Source: UBA2387 sp019454665
GTDB lineage: Bacteria; Armatimonadota; Fimbriimonadia; Fimbriimonadales; Fimbriimonadaceae
DNA length: 64,000 nucleotides
Reading direction: 5' to 3'
NCBI GenBank assembly: GCA_045862995.1
Contig: BTVX01000009.1
Span: 62,001 to 126,000 of the forward strand
The notes beneath the pieces are model-generated. The model saw nothing but the letters and a program-made list of their open reading frames with translations. It ran no database searches and was not told the origin of the DNA. Position numbers and translations under genes: made by a program. Positions 1 to 7,799 of this stretch are shown here, one piece after another (positions within the stretch are counted from its first letter, which is position 1; each line of letters starts with the position of its first letter).

Positions 1-2
1 GA

Positions 3-416
3 GAACGACTCGAGTACGACGAGTATGTGGACTTCTTGAAACGGTCCGACCTGGGGTCTCAGTACCCCAGGCAGGACTTTGAATCCCGCATCCCCAAGGT
101 GTTGGCCAACGTGGACTTGTGCCTTACGGCACGCACCGAGGACGGGCTGTTGGTGGGGATCTGCTTCGGCCTCACGGATTGGGCGTACTTCCTGTTTCTT
201 ACCGATTTAGGCGTTGACCGTTCCTATGTGCGGCAGGGCATCGGACGGACGCTGGTCGAGATGGCCGTCGAGAAGGCGGGCGGTCCGGGGAACATCACGA
301 TCGCAACGATCTCGCACGACGAGGCGTTGCCGTTTTATGGCTCAATGGGCATCGTCAACGATGAGAACCTGGTCGTGCGCTTCTGTTCGGATTGGGAGAG
401 TTTCGTGGTCGAATAG
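3..416 (+). CDS. GNAT family N-acetyltransferase, 5' end outside window
   Basis: The frame is open from the first bases of the window, so the true start lies upstream; the GTG at 27 is probably internal. A hydrophobic strand (WAYFLFLTDLGV) runs into YVRQGIGRTLVEMA, which carries the R/Q-x-x-G-x-G acetyl-CoA pyrophosphate-binding motif A of GNAT enzymes, and the C-terminal HDEALPFYGSMGI matches the usual motif B region. Members move an acetyl group from acetyl-CoA to an amine; the acceptor cannot be read from sequence. It stands alone: the next gene is more than 500 bases away, and a GC-rich hairpin follows the stop. Confidence 0.85.
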   Translation, partial: ERLEYDEYVDFLKRSDLGSQYPRQDFESRIPKVLANVDLCLTARTEDGLLVGICFGLTDWAYFLFLTDLGVDRSYVRQGIGRTLVEMAVEKAGGPGNITIATISHDEALPFYGSMGIVNDENLVVRFCSDWESFVVE

Positions 417-464
417 CGGGTTAGTTTGCCCACGACACCGACTTGGGTCAACCCTCCCCTCAAT

Positions 465-487
465 CCCCTCCCGATCGTCGGGAGGGG
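465..487 (+). terminator. GC-rich hairpin after the GNAT gene
   Basis: A perfect 10-bp inverted repeat (CCCCTCCCGA / TCGGGAGGGG) with a 3-base loop lies 48 bases after the stop. There is no T-run, so it is either a U-less terminator or an mRNA 3'-end stabiliser. Confidence 0.45.
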
Positions 488-520
488 ACGATTCGGAAGC
501 CCGGCCCTTGAACCCGGTGC

Positions 521-583
521 CACGGTCTGACCGGGCCCCACCACCATCCGCACACCAAGAACGCCCCGGCCCGGCAGACCGTG
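521..583. repeat. Interrupted palindrome A (CACGGTCTG arms)
   Basis: The left arm at 521-537 pairs with the right arm at 568-583 over about 16 bp with one bulged A; the intervening loop is 30 bases. The outer nine bases (CACGGTCTG / CAGACCGTG) are shared with palindrome B, 108 bases downstream. Confidence 0.6.
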
Positions 584-628
584 ACCTTCGGAGCGAACTA
601 GCCTCGGCGATGGTCAACCCATGGCTCG

Positions 629-690
629 CACGGTCTGGCGGCAAGAAAGGCTCTGGTCGGGCGAAGCCAAGACGAGCCGCCCAGACCGTG
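629..690. repeat. Interrupted palindrome B (CACGGTCTG arms)
   Basis: Arms at 629-642 and 676-690 pair over 14 bp with one bulged base around a 33-base loop. It has the same outer nine bases as palindrome A and nearly the same loop size, so the two look like copies of one element with diverged inner sequence. Confidence 0.6.
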
Positions 691-945
691 GCACCCCCGA
701 GCACTCCCGGTCCGAGTCGCCGCCGTCCTCAAACCAGGCTCGCCTTGGCACGACGAGCCCTGGGACTTGACAATGCTCCATACCATCTCTCTGCCTGACG
801 CCGCCGCTGGGGACCGGCCCGCCATCAGGTACCTTGGGCCTACGACCTGTGACCTTCGGACCCACGGGTTGGAAACGGGCCGCCGAGGCGCGCGTCATGC
901 TGGTTCGGCGACGCGATGAAGCCCGCCCCCTTTGGACAACCGAAC

Positions 946-2748
946 ATGAATCATTCTCTTTTCTCCAAGCTCGCGCGGACCGCCGCCTCCGCGCTTGCCT
1001 TTGCCGTGGCCGCCGGCGTCCATGCACTGACGCTCGACGAACTGAAACAGATGGTCAAAGAACTCGAGGCCATCGCGGTAAAGCACCCGGACTATGCCTA
1101 CCCGATCGAATGCGAGATCGTCGATCGGCCCGTGATCAACGCCCACGCTATGGCGATCTATCGCGGCGAGGGCGAGAAACCCCAGGCCAAGATGGTGGTG
1201 TTCACCGGTTTGGTGGACTTCATGAAGGACGACAAGGACCTTATCCGAGCCGTTGTCGCGCACGAAGTGTCCCATCTTGCCTGCGGTCACGTGTCGCCCA
1301 CCGAGCCCGTTGCCCGCGACCTGATCCAGTTCTGGACGCGCACGCAGGAACTCGAAGCCGACGCCACGGGGGCCATGCTGCTGCAGCGCGGCGGCCACTC
1401 CAAAGACCACATGGCGCAGATGCTGCTCAAGCTCGACGAGGCTCGCGGCCGAACGGGCAGCTGGATCAACCGCCTCTCGGGCACGCACCCAGACCCCAAG
1501 GAGCGGGCGTCCCGCTTCCTCGACGACCCCCGCGTCGTGCGGTCCGTCCTCGAATTCGACATGGGTCTGGCGTTCATGGAGGCGCGACGCTTCCTGTTCG
1601 CCGCCGAGATGTTCAAGAAGGCCGCCCAGCGCGAACCCGCGTTCAAGGAAGCCTGGGTCAACGCCGGCTTGGCCAGCCTGATGGACTACTTCGACAAGCT
1701 GCCGGTCGCCATTCATGAAAAGTGGCTCCGCCCCGACTTCGGCCCTGCCATTGTGGACGTCTCCGTCATGGCCAACCGCGAAGACGAGATTCGGGCCGAG
1801 GACCGCGCACGCTACCAGACGGCCCTCGCGTTGATCGCGGCCGCCCGCAAAAACGCCGCCGGTCACGAGCGGTTGGACGACCTCGAAGGGCTGGCGTGGG
1901 TGCTCGACCCCGAAGGGCAGCGCATCAACGCGGGCGTCGAGTTGCTGACCAAGTGGCGGCCCTCCGAGGACGAGACCCGGCTCCGCAAGGCCAACAACAT
2001 CGCGCTCGGCCTGCAACGGCTCGGCAAGAACCGCGAGGCTGCCAAGGCGCTGGTGGAGGCCACCAAGGCGACGGACGAGTTCAATGCCGCTGTCGGTGAG
2101 AACTTGGGACGCCTCGGCGCTTCGGCGGTCGTGGGCTCCGATGCGGGCCACGCCGCCGAGATGCTGAAGACGTGGCTCGAGCTGACGCCCTCGCTCAACC
2201 GGTACTACGGAGCGGTGAAGAAGGAGTACGAGGCCGTCTGCAAGTCGGCCAACCTGCAAGCCGTCGCCATCCAGCCGGCCCCGGCCTACCTCTGCCGCGT
2301 GGTGAGCATGATGGTGGATGGAAAGGAGGTCAGCCGCTTCCTGCCGATCGGCGATTTGGTTGCGGCCATGGGCAAGGCGGACATCCGGCTCAAGTTCGAC
2401 GACCGCTATCCGAACCTCAACGAGTGGCGCTGGCAGGGCGGGCAGTTCACGTGTTTCTCCGAAGACCCTTCGTTCGTGATGCGGCTCACGTCGTACCTGC
2501 CCGGTTCCTATGTGGTGCTGCGCACCGTGGACGAAGGCACGCGCACCGACCTACGCATCACGGTCGGCATGTCGGAGGACGAGTTCGGCAAGGTCCTCAA
2601 CCCCAAGGGCGGGCTGGCCAAGCCGCTCGCCAAGGGCGGCCAAACCGAGGACTGGCTGTATTACCCCGGTCTGCAACTCGGCGTCCTGATCAAGGATGGC
2701 AAGGTCGCCGGCATCACCACCACCCCCGTCCAAGACGACGAGGATTGA
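946..2748 (+). CDS. Secreted M48-family zinc metalloprotease with C-terminal repeats
   Basis: The zinc site is HEVSH (H106, E107, H110 counting from the ATG at 946), with the third ligand in QELEADA about 25 residues later, as in M48 peptidases. This start is preferred over the in-frame ATG at 916 because MNHSLFSKLARTAASALAFA begins a clean signal peptide ending at VHA. The protein, 600 aa, is longer than a bare M48 domain. Residues after about 170 are helical and TPR-like (FMEARRFLFAAEMFKKAAQR, ANNIALGLQRLGKNREAAKAL), as in BepA-type periplasmic proteases that act on outer-membrane protein assembly; that role is inference. A terminator-like hairpin follows at 2757-2785. Confidence 0.85.
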   Translation: MNHSLFSKLARTAASALAFAVAAGVHALTLDELKQMVKELEAIAVKHPDYAYPIECEIVDRPVINAHAMAIYRGEGEKPQAKMVVFTGLVDFMKDDKDLIRAVVAHEVSHLACGHVSPTEPVARDLIQFWTRTQELEADATGAMLLQRGGHSKDHMAQMLLKLDEARGRTGSWINRLSGTHPDPKERASRFLDDPRVVRSVLEFDMGLAFMEARRFLFAAEMFKKAAQREPAFKEAWVNAGLASLMDYFDKLPVAIHEKWLRPDFGPAIVDVSVMANREDEIRAEDRARYQTALALIAAARKNAAGHERLDDLEGLAWVLDPEGQRINAGVELLTKWRPSEDETRLRKANNIALGLQRLGKNREAAKALVEATKATDEFNAAVGENLGRLGASAVVGSDAGHAAEMLKTWLELTPSLNRYYGAVKKEYEAVCKSANLQAVAIQPAPAYLCRVVSMMVDGKEVSRFLPIGDLVAAMGKADIRLKFDDRYPNLNEWRWQGGQFTCFSEDPSFVMRLTSYLPGSYVVLRTVDEGTRTDLRITVGMSEDEFGKVLNPKGGLAKPLAKGGQTEDWLYYPGLQLGVLIKDGKVAGITTTPVQDDED

Positions 2749-2756
2749 CGCTCCAA

Positions 2757-2785
2757 GCCGCCCCGGCGTTCGGCGTCGGGGCGGC
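2757..2785 (+). terminator. Hairpin between the M48 gene and the next CDS
   Basis: GCCGCCCCG pairs with CGGGGCGGC around an 11-base loop, starting 8 bases after the stop. No T-run follows. It sits in the short 66-base gap before a same-strand gene, so it may be attenuating rather than fully terminating. Confidence 0.45.
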
Positions 2786-2814
2786 ACCACCCAACACAGG
2801 TAGGCTTCCGACCA

Positions 2815-5112
2815 GTGGTCGTCTCTGCAACCCTAGCTCTGATCCTCGGCGCCCAGGCCGCTTGGACGGTCAACGATCACAACACGTTGATCTGGAACGG
2901 CGAGCCGTACCTGCCCGTGGGCCTGCGTATACCCGGCTCGCCGGACGAGGTCCGCAAGGCCAAGGAGGCGGGCATCGCGGATGTGATCGTGGACCTGCCC
3001 GCCGACGGCACGGGCTGGGCCGAGACCATTCTCGCCCTCGAACAGGGCGGCATGCACTATCTGATCGCCGTGGACTCGCTCGCGCCAATGGCGACGGGTT
3101 TCATCATCGAGCCGCAGAGCTACCGCGTGCCCAAGCTCGCCTCGCGCAAGGAGTTCAGCTTCCGCTTTCCGGGGTGCGATTTCGCCCTCGCCACCACGGT
3201 CAACGCCCGCGACGGCTCGCTCTCGCGAGCGCAACGCATCCAAGCCGAAGGCGGACGACTGACGTTCGAACTCCAGGGCCCGACGCTGGATTCGGACCTC
3301 TACCTCTACGGCCGAATCCAGAGCCTGAAGTCGCCGGATTATTGGGAGGGCTTCGACGCGCGCCGCGACGAGATGCTCTCGACGCTCACCCGCGTTCGGC
3401 CCGGCGCGGGATTCAGGGGGTTGCTGAACCCCCTGGGGCGCATGCCCGCCATGGGCACGGCCTCGAACGACTTCGTGCCCGACAGCGAACTGCTCCGCAT
3501 CGAGTTCGCCGACTACCTGCGCCAGCGTTACCGCTCGGTGGAGACGGCCATGCGGGCCTGGTCCATGAGCAGCGCGCCGGTGCGAGACTTCCGCCATCTC
3601 GCTCGGCTCGTTCCGCTCTGGAGCAGCACGCGCGGCCCGTCCCGCCTTTGGGATCCCAAGGACGACAGCCTCTACCCCTGCGAGCCCCGACAATCGAACT
3701 ATTGGAACGACCTCAAAGCCGTGGTGGCTCAGGCCGAGACCAAGCGCTTCGCCTCGCTGACGCGGAGCCTTCAGGCTCTGACCGGCGCCCCCGTGGTGCA
3801 GGAGTTCGGGGGCTGGGCGTCGGTGTATGAGAAGCGGTCTTCCGGCCTCACGGGCATCGGCGCGCGCGCCACGGGCACGGCGCTCAAAGACTTCGCCCAC
3901 GACGCTGGCCCCGCCGTCTCGACTGGAATGCGATGGGGCAGTCCGTGTTGGATGCTGGCCACTGCCCTCGCTTGGCCCGCCAAGCCCACCGAGCAAGCCG
4001 CCGTCATGGACCTCGTCGCCGAAACGGCCGCGATGGGAATCCGAGGGTGGTACTTCCAGACGCGGGACGCAGATGCGATCCGCGCCATCGCGCAAGAGGC
4101 CGCTTCCCGCGCAACGGACTTCAGCTTGGCCCAGTGGAAGCCGAAGCCCCTCTTCTTCCCCGCCAACGCGCTCAACCCGGCGCACACCGCGCGCCTGCCC
4201 AACGGCTACTGGTGGCTTCCCTCGCCCGCCGACGGCGACCGCTTGGACTTCGGCTCGCGCGTGTTCGGATACCGCTACCGAGAACAGGGCCAGTCTTTTG
4301 TGGCTGTCTGGACCACGCTGGGCGGTGGACGCGTCAAGCTGCGGATGCTCGATCCAAAGGTGGCCAAGTTTGAAACCGTGGACGGATTCGACCCCAGCCC
4401 CAAGATCGTCAAGGGTGGCGTCGAAGTGACCCTCTCGGACACCCCTCTCCGCATCTACGGGACCGAAGAGGTGCCCGTCCCCGAACCAAGCTTCGAAGAG
4501 ACCGTCCAAGCGTTCGACGCCCTGCTCAAGCTGAACGAGACGATTCGCGTGGACCTGACCGAGGAGCGGTTCTTCTTCAAGGACGGCCTGAACGCCATGG
4601 ACCGCAATCCGTTCTCGGGCTACGAGTTGCTCCGCAACCAAGTGGACAAGGCCTCGCGCAAGGTGGGCCGGTTCGTCTGGCTCGAAGCGGAGAACATGAG
4701 GACGAACAACTTCAGCGCGGCGCTCACCGATCCCAGCGCCTCGCAACGCGGATGCCTCAGCTTGACGTCGCCCTTGGCCCTGGATTCCGAGCCCTTCGCC
4801 GTTGATGTGGCGCTCGGTTCGGTGCTGGCGGGTCAAGAGGTGGAGGTGTGGCTGGCGGCGCGAATCCCCGAGCGGTGCCGTCCGCTCGTGTCCACCGTGG
4901 TCAACGATGTCGCGTTGAAGATCGCCGCACCGCCCGTCGAGGGCTATGGCAACGGCTTCGCTTGGTTCCGGATGGGCGTCACGCGGTTGAAGCCCTCGCA
5001 GAACCGGCTTCGGATCCAGGTCGAGCCGACCGAAGGGATCGACCTCGCCATTGATGCCGTGGTGCTTTCGCAGCCTGGGTTCAGGCCCAGTGCCACGCGG
5101 AAGCCGTTCTGA
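2815..5112 (+). CDS. Large secreted protein, glycoside-hydrolase-like, function unknown
   Basis: 765 aa from a GTG start, with a short signal peptide (VVSATLALILGAQA) followed by WTVNDHNTLIWNGEPYLPVG. An N-G-x-P-x-x-P-x-G stretch of this type is common at the N-terminus of glycosidase TIM-barrel proteins. The middle (about 190-430) has barrel-like strands such as APVVQEFGGWAS and MGIRGWYFQTRD; the C-terminal 150 residues look like a beta-sandwich. I cannot place catalytic carboxylates or a GH family, so the activity is unproven. The gene follows the M48 protease on the same strand after a hairpin, and the wecG-like gene follows 34 bases later with its own -10-like hexamer. Confidence 0.6.
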   Translation: MVVSATLALILGAQAAWTVNDHNTLIWNGEPYLPVGLRIPGSPDEVRKAKEAGIADVIVDLPADGTGWAETILALEQGGMHYLIAVDSLAPMATGFIIEPQSYRVPKLASRKEFSFRFPGCDFALATTVNARDGSLSRAQRIQAEGGRLTFELQGPTLDSDLYLYGRIQSLKSPDYWEGFDARRDEMLSTLTRVRPGAGFRGLLNPLGRMPAMGTASNDFVPDSELLRIEFADYLRQRYRSVETAMRAWSMSSAPVRDFRHLARLVPLWSSTRGPSRLWDPKDDSLYPCEPRQSNYWNDLKAVVAQAETKRFASLTRSLQALTGAPVVQEFGGWASVYEKRSSGLTGIGARATGTALKDFAHDAGPAVSTGMRWGSPCWMLATALAWPAKPTEQAAVMDLVAETAAMGIRGWYFQTRDADAIRAIAQEAASRATDFSLAQWKPKPLFFPANALNPAHTARLPNGYWWLPSPADGDRLDFGSRVFGYRYREQGQSFVAVWTTLGGGRVKLRMLDPKVAKFETVDGFDPSPKIVKGGVEVTLSDTPLRIYGTEEVPVPEPSFEETVQAFDALLKLNETIRVDLTEERFFFKDGLNAMDRNPFSGYELLRNQVDKASRKVGRFVWLEAENMRTNNFSAALTDPSASQRGCLSLTSPLALDSEPFAVDVALGSVLAGQEVEVWLAARIPERCRPLVSTVVNDVALKIAAPPVEGYGNGFAWFRMGVTRLKPSQNRLRIQVEPTEGIDLAIDAVVLSQPGFRPSATRKPF

Positions 5113-5132
5113 GCCTGACTTGGCTGCCGGGG

Positions 5133-5138
5133 TACGAT
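5133..5138 (+). promoter_or_regulatory. -10-like hexamer TACGAT, 8 bases before the wecG-type ATG
   Basis: TACGAT ends 8 bases before the ATG at 5147, placing a predicted transcription start at or within a few bases of the start codon. No Shine-Dalgarno sequence is present. Confidence 0.4.
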
Positions 5139-5146
5139 CTTCCAAC

Positions 5147-5908
5147 ATGACCGACTCCGCGGAATCGGGTTCGAGCACGTCGTCGCCTCGCGCGACGGGT
5201 CTGGTGCTCGGTGCCCCGGTGGACTTGGTCGCCATGGAAGGCGCGATGGCGCGCATTGGCGAGTTGATCGCCCGCGCCGAACCGTCTCAGGTGGTCACCG
5301 CCGACGCCAGCGGCCTCGTCGCCGCCCAAACCGATTCCCTCCTCGCCTCGATCTATCGGTCGGCCGAGTTGGTCACGGCGGACAGCATCGGCGTGCTTTG
5401 GGCCCTCGGGCGCGGCGGGCACAAGCTGGGCGAACGGGTCAGCGGCGTGGACCTGGTGGACCGCATTTGCGCGGCCAGCGCCGACAAGGGCTGGCGCATC
5501 TTCTTCCTCGGCTCCGCGCCAGGAGTGGCCGAAACGGCCGCCGAGAAGCTGCGCCTCAAGTACCCCGGATGCAACATCGTGGGCACGCGGCACGGTTACT
5601 TCCCCGCCGAAAGCGATGCGTTGGTCGCTGAAGAAGTCGCGGCTTTTCAGCCGGACGTGCTGTTCGTGGCCATGGGCATCCCCAGGCAGGAGAAGTTCAT
5701 CGCCGCCACCAAGGCCATTCATCGCGCCAAGGTCTCCATCGGTGTCGGCGGGTCGCTGGACGTGTTCAGCGGCCGAGCGAAACGCGCGCCGGCGATCATC
5801 CAACGCCTGAACCTGGAGTGGCTTTGGCGAACGCTGCTCAACCCCAAGAAGTTGCCCAAAGCGCTCACGCTCCCCCGCTTCGTTTGGATGGTACTGACGC
5901 GACGATGA
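5147..5908 (+). CDS. WecG/TagA/CpsF family glycosyltransferase
   Basis: 253 aa. The family's landmarks are in order: VVTADASGLVAA, LVTADSIGVLWALG, RVSGVDLVDRIC, the nucleotide-side FFLGSAPGVAET, MGIPRQEKFI, GVGGSLDVFSGRAKRAP and a terminal LEWLWRTLLNP. GT26 enzymes add ManNAc, ManNAcA or a related sugar to a lipid-linked acceptor at the cytoplasmic membrane face during surface-glycan assembly. The ATG at 5147 gives the family length; longer in-frame starts lie inside the previous gene. It ends in ATGA, overlapping the start of the cobalamin adenosyltransferase. It lies almost 50 kb from the other polysaccharide genes at 54-59 kb. Confidence 0.9.
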   Translation: MTDSAESGSSTSSPRATGLVLGAPVDLVAMEGAMARIGELIARAEPSQVVTADASGLVAAQTDSLLASIYRSAELVTADSIGVLWALGRGGHKLGERVSGVDLVDRICAASADKGWRIFFLGSAPGVAETAAEKLRLKYPGCNIVGTRHGYFPAESDALVAEEVAAFQPDVLFVAMGIPRQEKFIAATKAIHRAKVSIGVGGSLDVFSGRAKRAPAIIQRLNLEWLWRTLLNPKKLPKALTLPRFVWMVLTRR

Positions 5909-6444
5909 GAATCTACACCACGACCGGCGACGACGGCACGACGGGCCTCTACGGAGGCACGCGCATCTCCAAGGCTTCCCTGCGCACCGAGTGTCTTGGG
6001 ACGCTCGACGAACTGAACTGCGCCATCGGGTTGGTGCTGGCCAGCGGCCCGACCCCTTCTTTGGTGGCGACCCTCGGCGCCATCCAACATCGGCTGTTCG
6101 ACCTGGGGGCCGAGGTCGGGTGCGCGCCCGGCAAGCAGGTGCTGATCTCGGTCGGTCCCGAGGACATCCAGGTGTTGGAGAAGGACATTGACCGGATGGA
6201 AGCCGACCTGCCAGCTCTTGACGCGTTCATCCTGCCCGGCGGCAAAGAGCCTGGTGCAAGGCTGCACATGGCGCGGGCCGTCTGCCGACGCGCCGAGCGG
6301 TTGATGGTCGCACTTTCGAACGAAGAGCCGTTGAGACGCGATGCGATGGCATGGATCAATCGTCTATCGGATTGGTTGTTCGTCGCCGCACGATACGCTA
6401 ACCGCCAGTCCGGGGTGCCGGACACCAAGTGGAGCAAGACCTAA
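5905..6444 (+). CDS. PduO-type cob(I)alamin adenosyltransferase
   Basis: 179 aa. It opens with the PduO signature MRIYTTTGDDGTTGLYGG, the ATP-binding N-terminal loop, continues with GTLDELNCAIG, and has the conserved ILPGG...ARLHMARAVCRRAER block that lines the active site. The enzyme transfers the adenosyl group of ATP to cob(I)alamin, giving coenzyme B12. The ATG at 5905 overlaps the upstream stop (ATGA), arguing for translational coupling with the wecG-type gene, although the two have no obvious shared pathway. No B12-dependent enzyme is seen in the window. Confidence 0.92.
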   Translation: MRIYTTTGDDGTTGLYGGTRISKASLRTECLGTLDELNCAIGLVLASGPTPSLVATLGAIQHRLFDLGAEVGCAPGKQVLISVGPEDIQVLEKDIDRMEADLPALDAFILPGGKEPGARLHMARAVCRRAERLMVALSNEEPLRRDAMAWINRLSDWLFVAARYANRQSGVPDTKWSKT

Positions 6445-6448
6445 GATC

Positions 6449-7165
6449 ATGTTGACTCTCGGAATCGCCGCCATCGCCCTCGTCCAGCCCGCACCTTCGG
6501 CCGCTTCGATCGTCTCGAAGATGATCGCCCGCTACCACGGAGCCGGAAGCATGACGGGCACGATCACCATGCAGCAGGGCCTTGGAACGCAGACGGTCTC
6601 CGCGACCACGGTGCTCCAGTTCGAGCGTCCGAACAAGCTCTACATCCGCCAGTCGTTCAAGGGCGAGGAGGCCCGCGAGGTGCTTGTGACCTGCGACGGG
6701 CGACACTTCAGCTACAACACCCCCGAGAACCTGCCCGGCAGCGAGAACCTCAAGCGGCTGGTCGAGGCCGTCTCGACGCAGTTCGGTTCGTTGGATCTGG
6801 GCGGCGTGTATGCGGCGAGTTCCAAGCCACTTCTCGATCGGTCCGTGCCGCTGGATCTGGCCATTTCGCGGAAGGAAGACCTGACCTATCGCCGCAACCA
6901 ATGGGCGACGCTGGCCTACGCCGGCAAGACGGCGCTCCAGAAGGAGAGCGTGCATCGCATCACGGGGCGCTATCGGCCCTATGGCGAAGCCGACGTGACG
7001 GGTTCCTACGAGATGTACATCAACGAGGCCGGCGATCTGCGGCGCTACACGCTCACCACCCAACTCCAAGACTCCGGCCGCATCATGACGGTGATGGGCG
7101 CGTGGGACGTCAACCTCGTGGTCAACGGCAAGCCCGACCCCGCTCTGTTCCGAGTCGTGCGATGA
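6449..7165 (+). CDS. LolA-like / DUF2092-type exported protein
   Basis: 238 aa from the ATG at 6449, four bases after the upstream stop, beginning with a signal peptide (MLTLGIAAIALVQPAPSAAS). SIVSKMIARYHGAGSMTG is followed by alternating beta strands (TTVLQFERPNKLYIRQSF, VLVTCDGRHFSYNTP), the half-barrel pattern of LolA/LolB-like periplasmic proteins that bind lipid or lipoprotein. A similar protein is encoded at 21787-22437. Lack of a conserved LolA active feature means that lipoprotein transport is only a possibility. Its stop overlaps the next ATG (ATGA). Confidence 0.65.
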   Translation: MLTLGIAAIALVQPAPSAASIVSKMIARYHGAGSMTGTITMQQGLGTQTVSATTVLQFERPNKLYIRQSFKGEEAREVLVTCDGRHFSYNTPENLPGSENLKRLVEAVSTQFGSLDLGGVYAASSKPLLDRSVPLDLAISRKEDLTYRRNQWATLAYAGKTALQKESVHRITGRYRPYGEADVTGSYEMYINEAGDLRRYTLTTQLQDSGRIMTVMGAWDVNLVVNGKPDPALFRVVR

Positions 7166-7770
7166 GGAGCGACGCGCCCCGGGATTGGGTCGGCAGTCCG
7201 GTCCTCGTTCGCAGCGCGGTCACGCTCCGGTTGGTCCAGCCTGCCGATCTGCGCGCCCTGTGGTCGGTCACGCCGCCCGACACGTTTCGCTACTACCCCT
7301 CGCTTCGGCCCGAGGACCCGAGTTGGGAGGCGTTCGAGGCCTTCGGCCACGCCCTACTGAGCTTGAGCGACAACGCGGCGTTTCTCGTGCTCGACGGCGA
7401 GCGGGTGGTGGGGTGCTCCAGCATGATGGATCTCCGCCCCTACGATCGGGGCGTCGAAGTGGGCCGCACGTGGTACTCGGAGGAGGCGCGCGGCACGCAC
7501 GTCAACCCCACGGCCAAGCTCTTGCTCTTCGGGCATGCCTTCGACACGATGGACGCCGTGCGGGTGCAACTCAAGACCGACGCGCGCAACGAACGCAGCC
7601 GCCGAGCGATCCTGAAGGCCGGCGCGAAGTTCGAAGGCATCCTCCGACGACACCTCTTGACGTGCGACGGCAATTACCGCGACACTGCCATGTACAGTGT
7701 GATCCGCGAGGAGTGGCCCGAGGTGCGCGACGCCCTCATCGAGCGACTTCGCGGGTTCGAACAAGCCTGA
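7162..7770 (+). CDS. GNAT acetyltransferase, RimJ/RimL-like
   Basis: 202 aa. VRSAVTLRLVQPADLRALWS begins the fold as in RimJ/RimL-type GNATs; GVEVGRTWYSEEARGTHVNP replaces the usual Q-x-x-G-x-G region with the looser form common in this subgroup, and RVQLKTDARNERSRRAILKA-GAKFEG is the typical C-terminal block. Predicted to acetylate an N-terminal amine or a small molecule; substrate unknown. The start is fixed by the ATGA overlap with the LolA-like gene, so it is the fourth gene of a run starting at 5147. Confidence 0.85.
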   Translation: MRSDAPRDWVGSPVLVRSAVTLRLVQPADLRALWSVTPPDTFRYYPSLRPEDPSWEAFEAFGHALLSLSDNAAFLVLDGERVVGCSSMMDLRPYDRGVEVGRTWYSEEARGTHVNPTAKLLLFGHAFDTMDAVRVQLKTDARNERSRRAILKAGAKFEGILRRHLLTCDGNYRDTAMYSVIREEWPEVRDALIERLRGFEQA

Positions 7771-7786
7771 CGGCTCCGTTTGGCTG

Positions 7787-7792
7787 TATGAT
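7787..7792 (+). promoter_or_regulatory. -10-like hexamer TATGAT before the M1 aminopeptidase
   Basis: TATGAT ends 7 bases before the ATG at 7800. This supports 7800 rather than the in-frame ATG at 7788, which lies inside the hexamer. Confidence 0.4.
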
Positions 7793-7799
7793 TACCGGC

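Larger units (their letters stand above)
417..945. other. Long intergenic region with palindromes
   Basis: No convincing gene lies here; the open frames lack recognisable motifs and look like GC-driven shadows. The region holds a perfect hairpin at 465-487, two long related dyads at 521-583 and 629-690, and a 12-base direct repeat (GTGACCTTCGGA) at 581-592 and 849-860. A TTGACA hexamer occurs at 767-772, but no good -10 lies 16-18 bases downstream. Confidence 0.6.

Noticed and set aside
767..786. TTGACA plus TACCAT as a promoter
   Set aside because: The spacer is only 8 bases and no other hexamer lies at 16-18 bases.
773..919. 48-codon open frame starting ATGCTCCATACC
   Set aside because: No motif or ribosome-binding site, biased composition, and it ends inside the start region of the M48 gene.
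895..2259. 454-codon minus-strand open frame opposite the M48 protease
   Set aside because: Antisense shadow; the plus strand has the HEVSH zinc motif and signal peptide.
2833..5256. 807-codon open frame on the minus strand opposite the glycosidase-like gene
   Set aside because: It lies wholly opposite a well-formed gene with a signal peptide, has no motif and is rich in Arg/His/Gly as expected from the reverse of a GC-biased gene.
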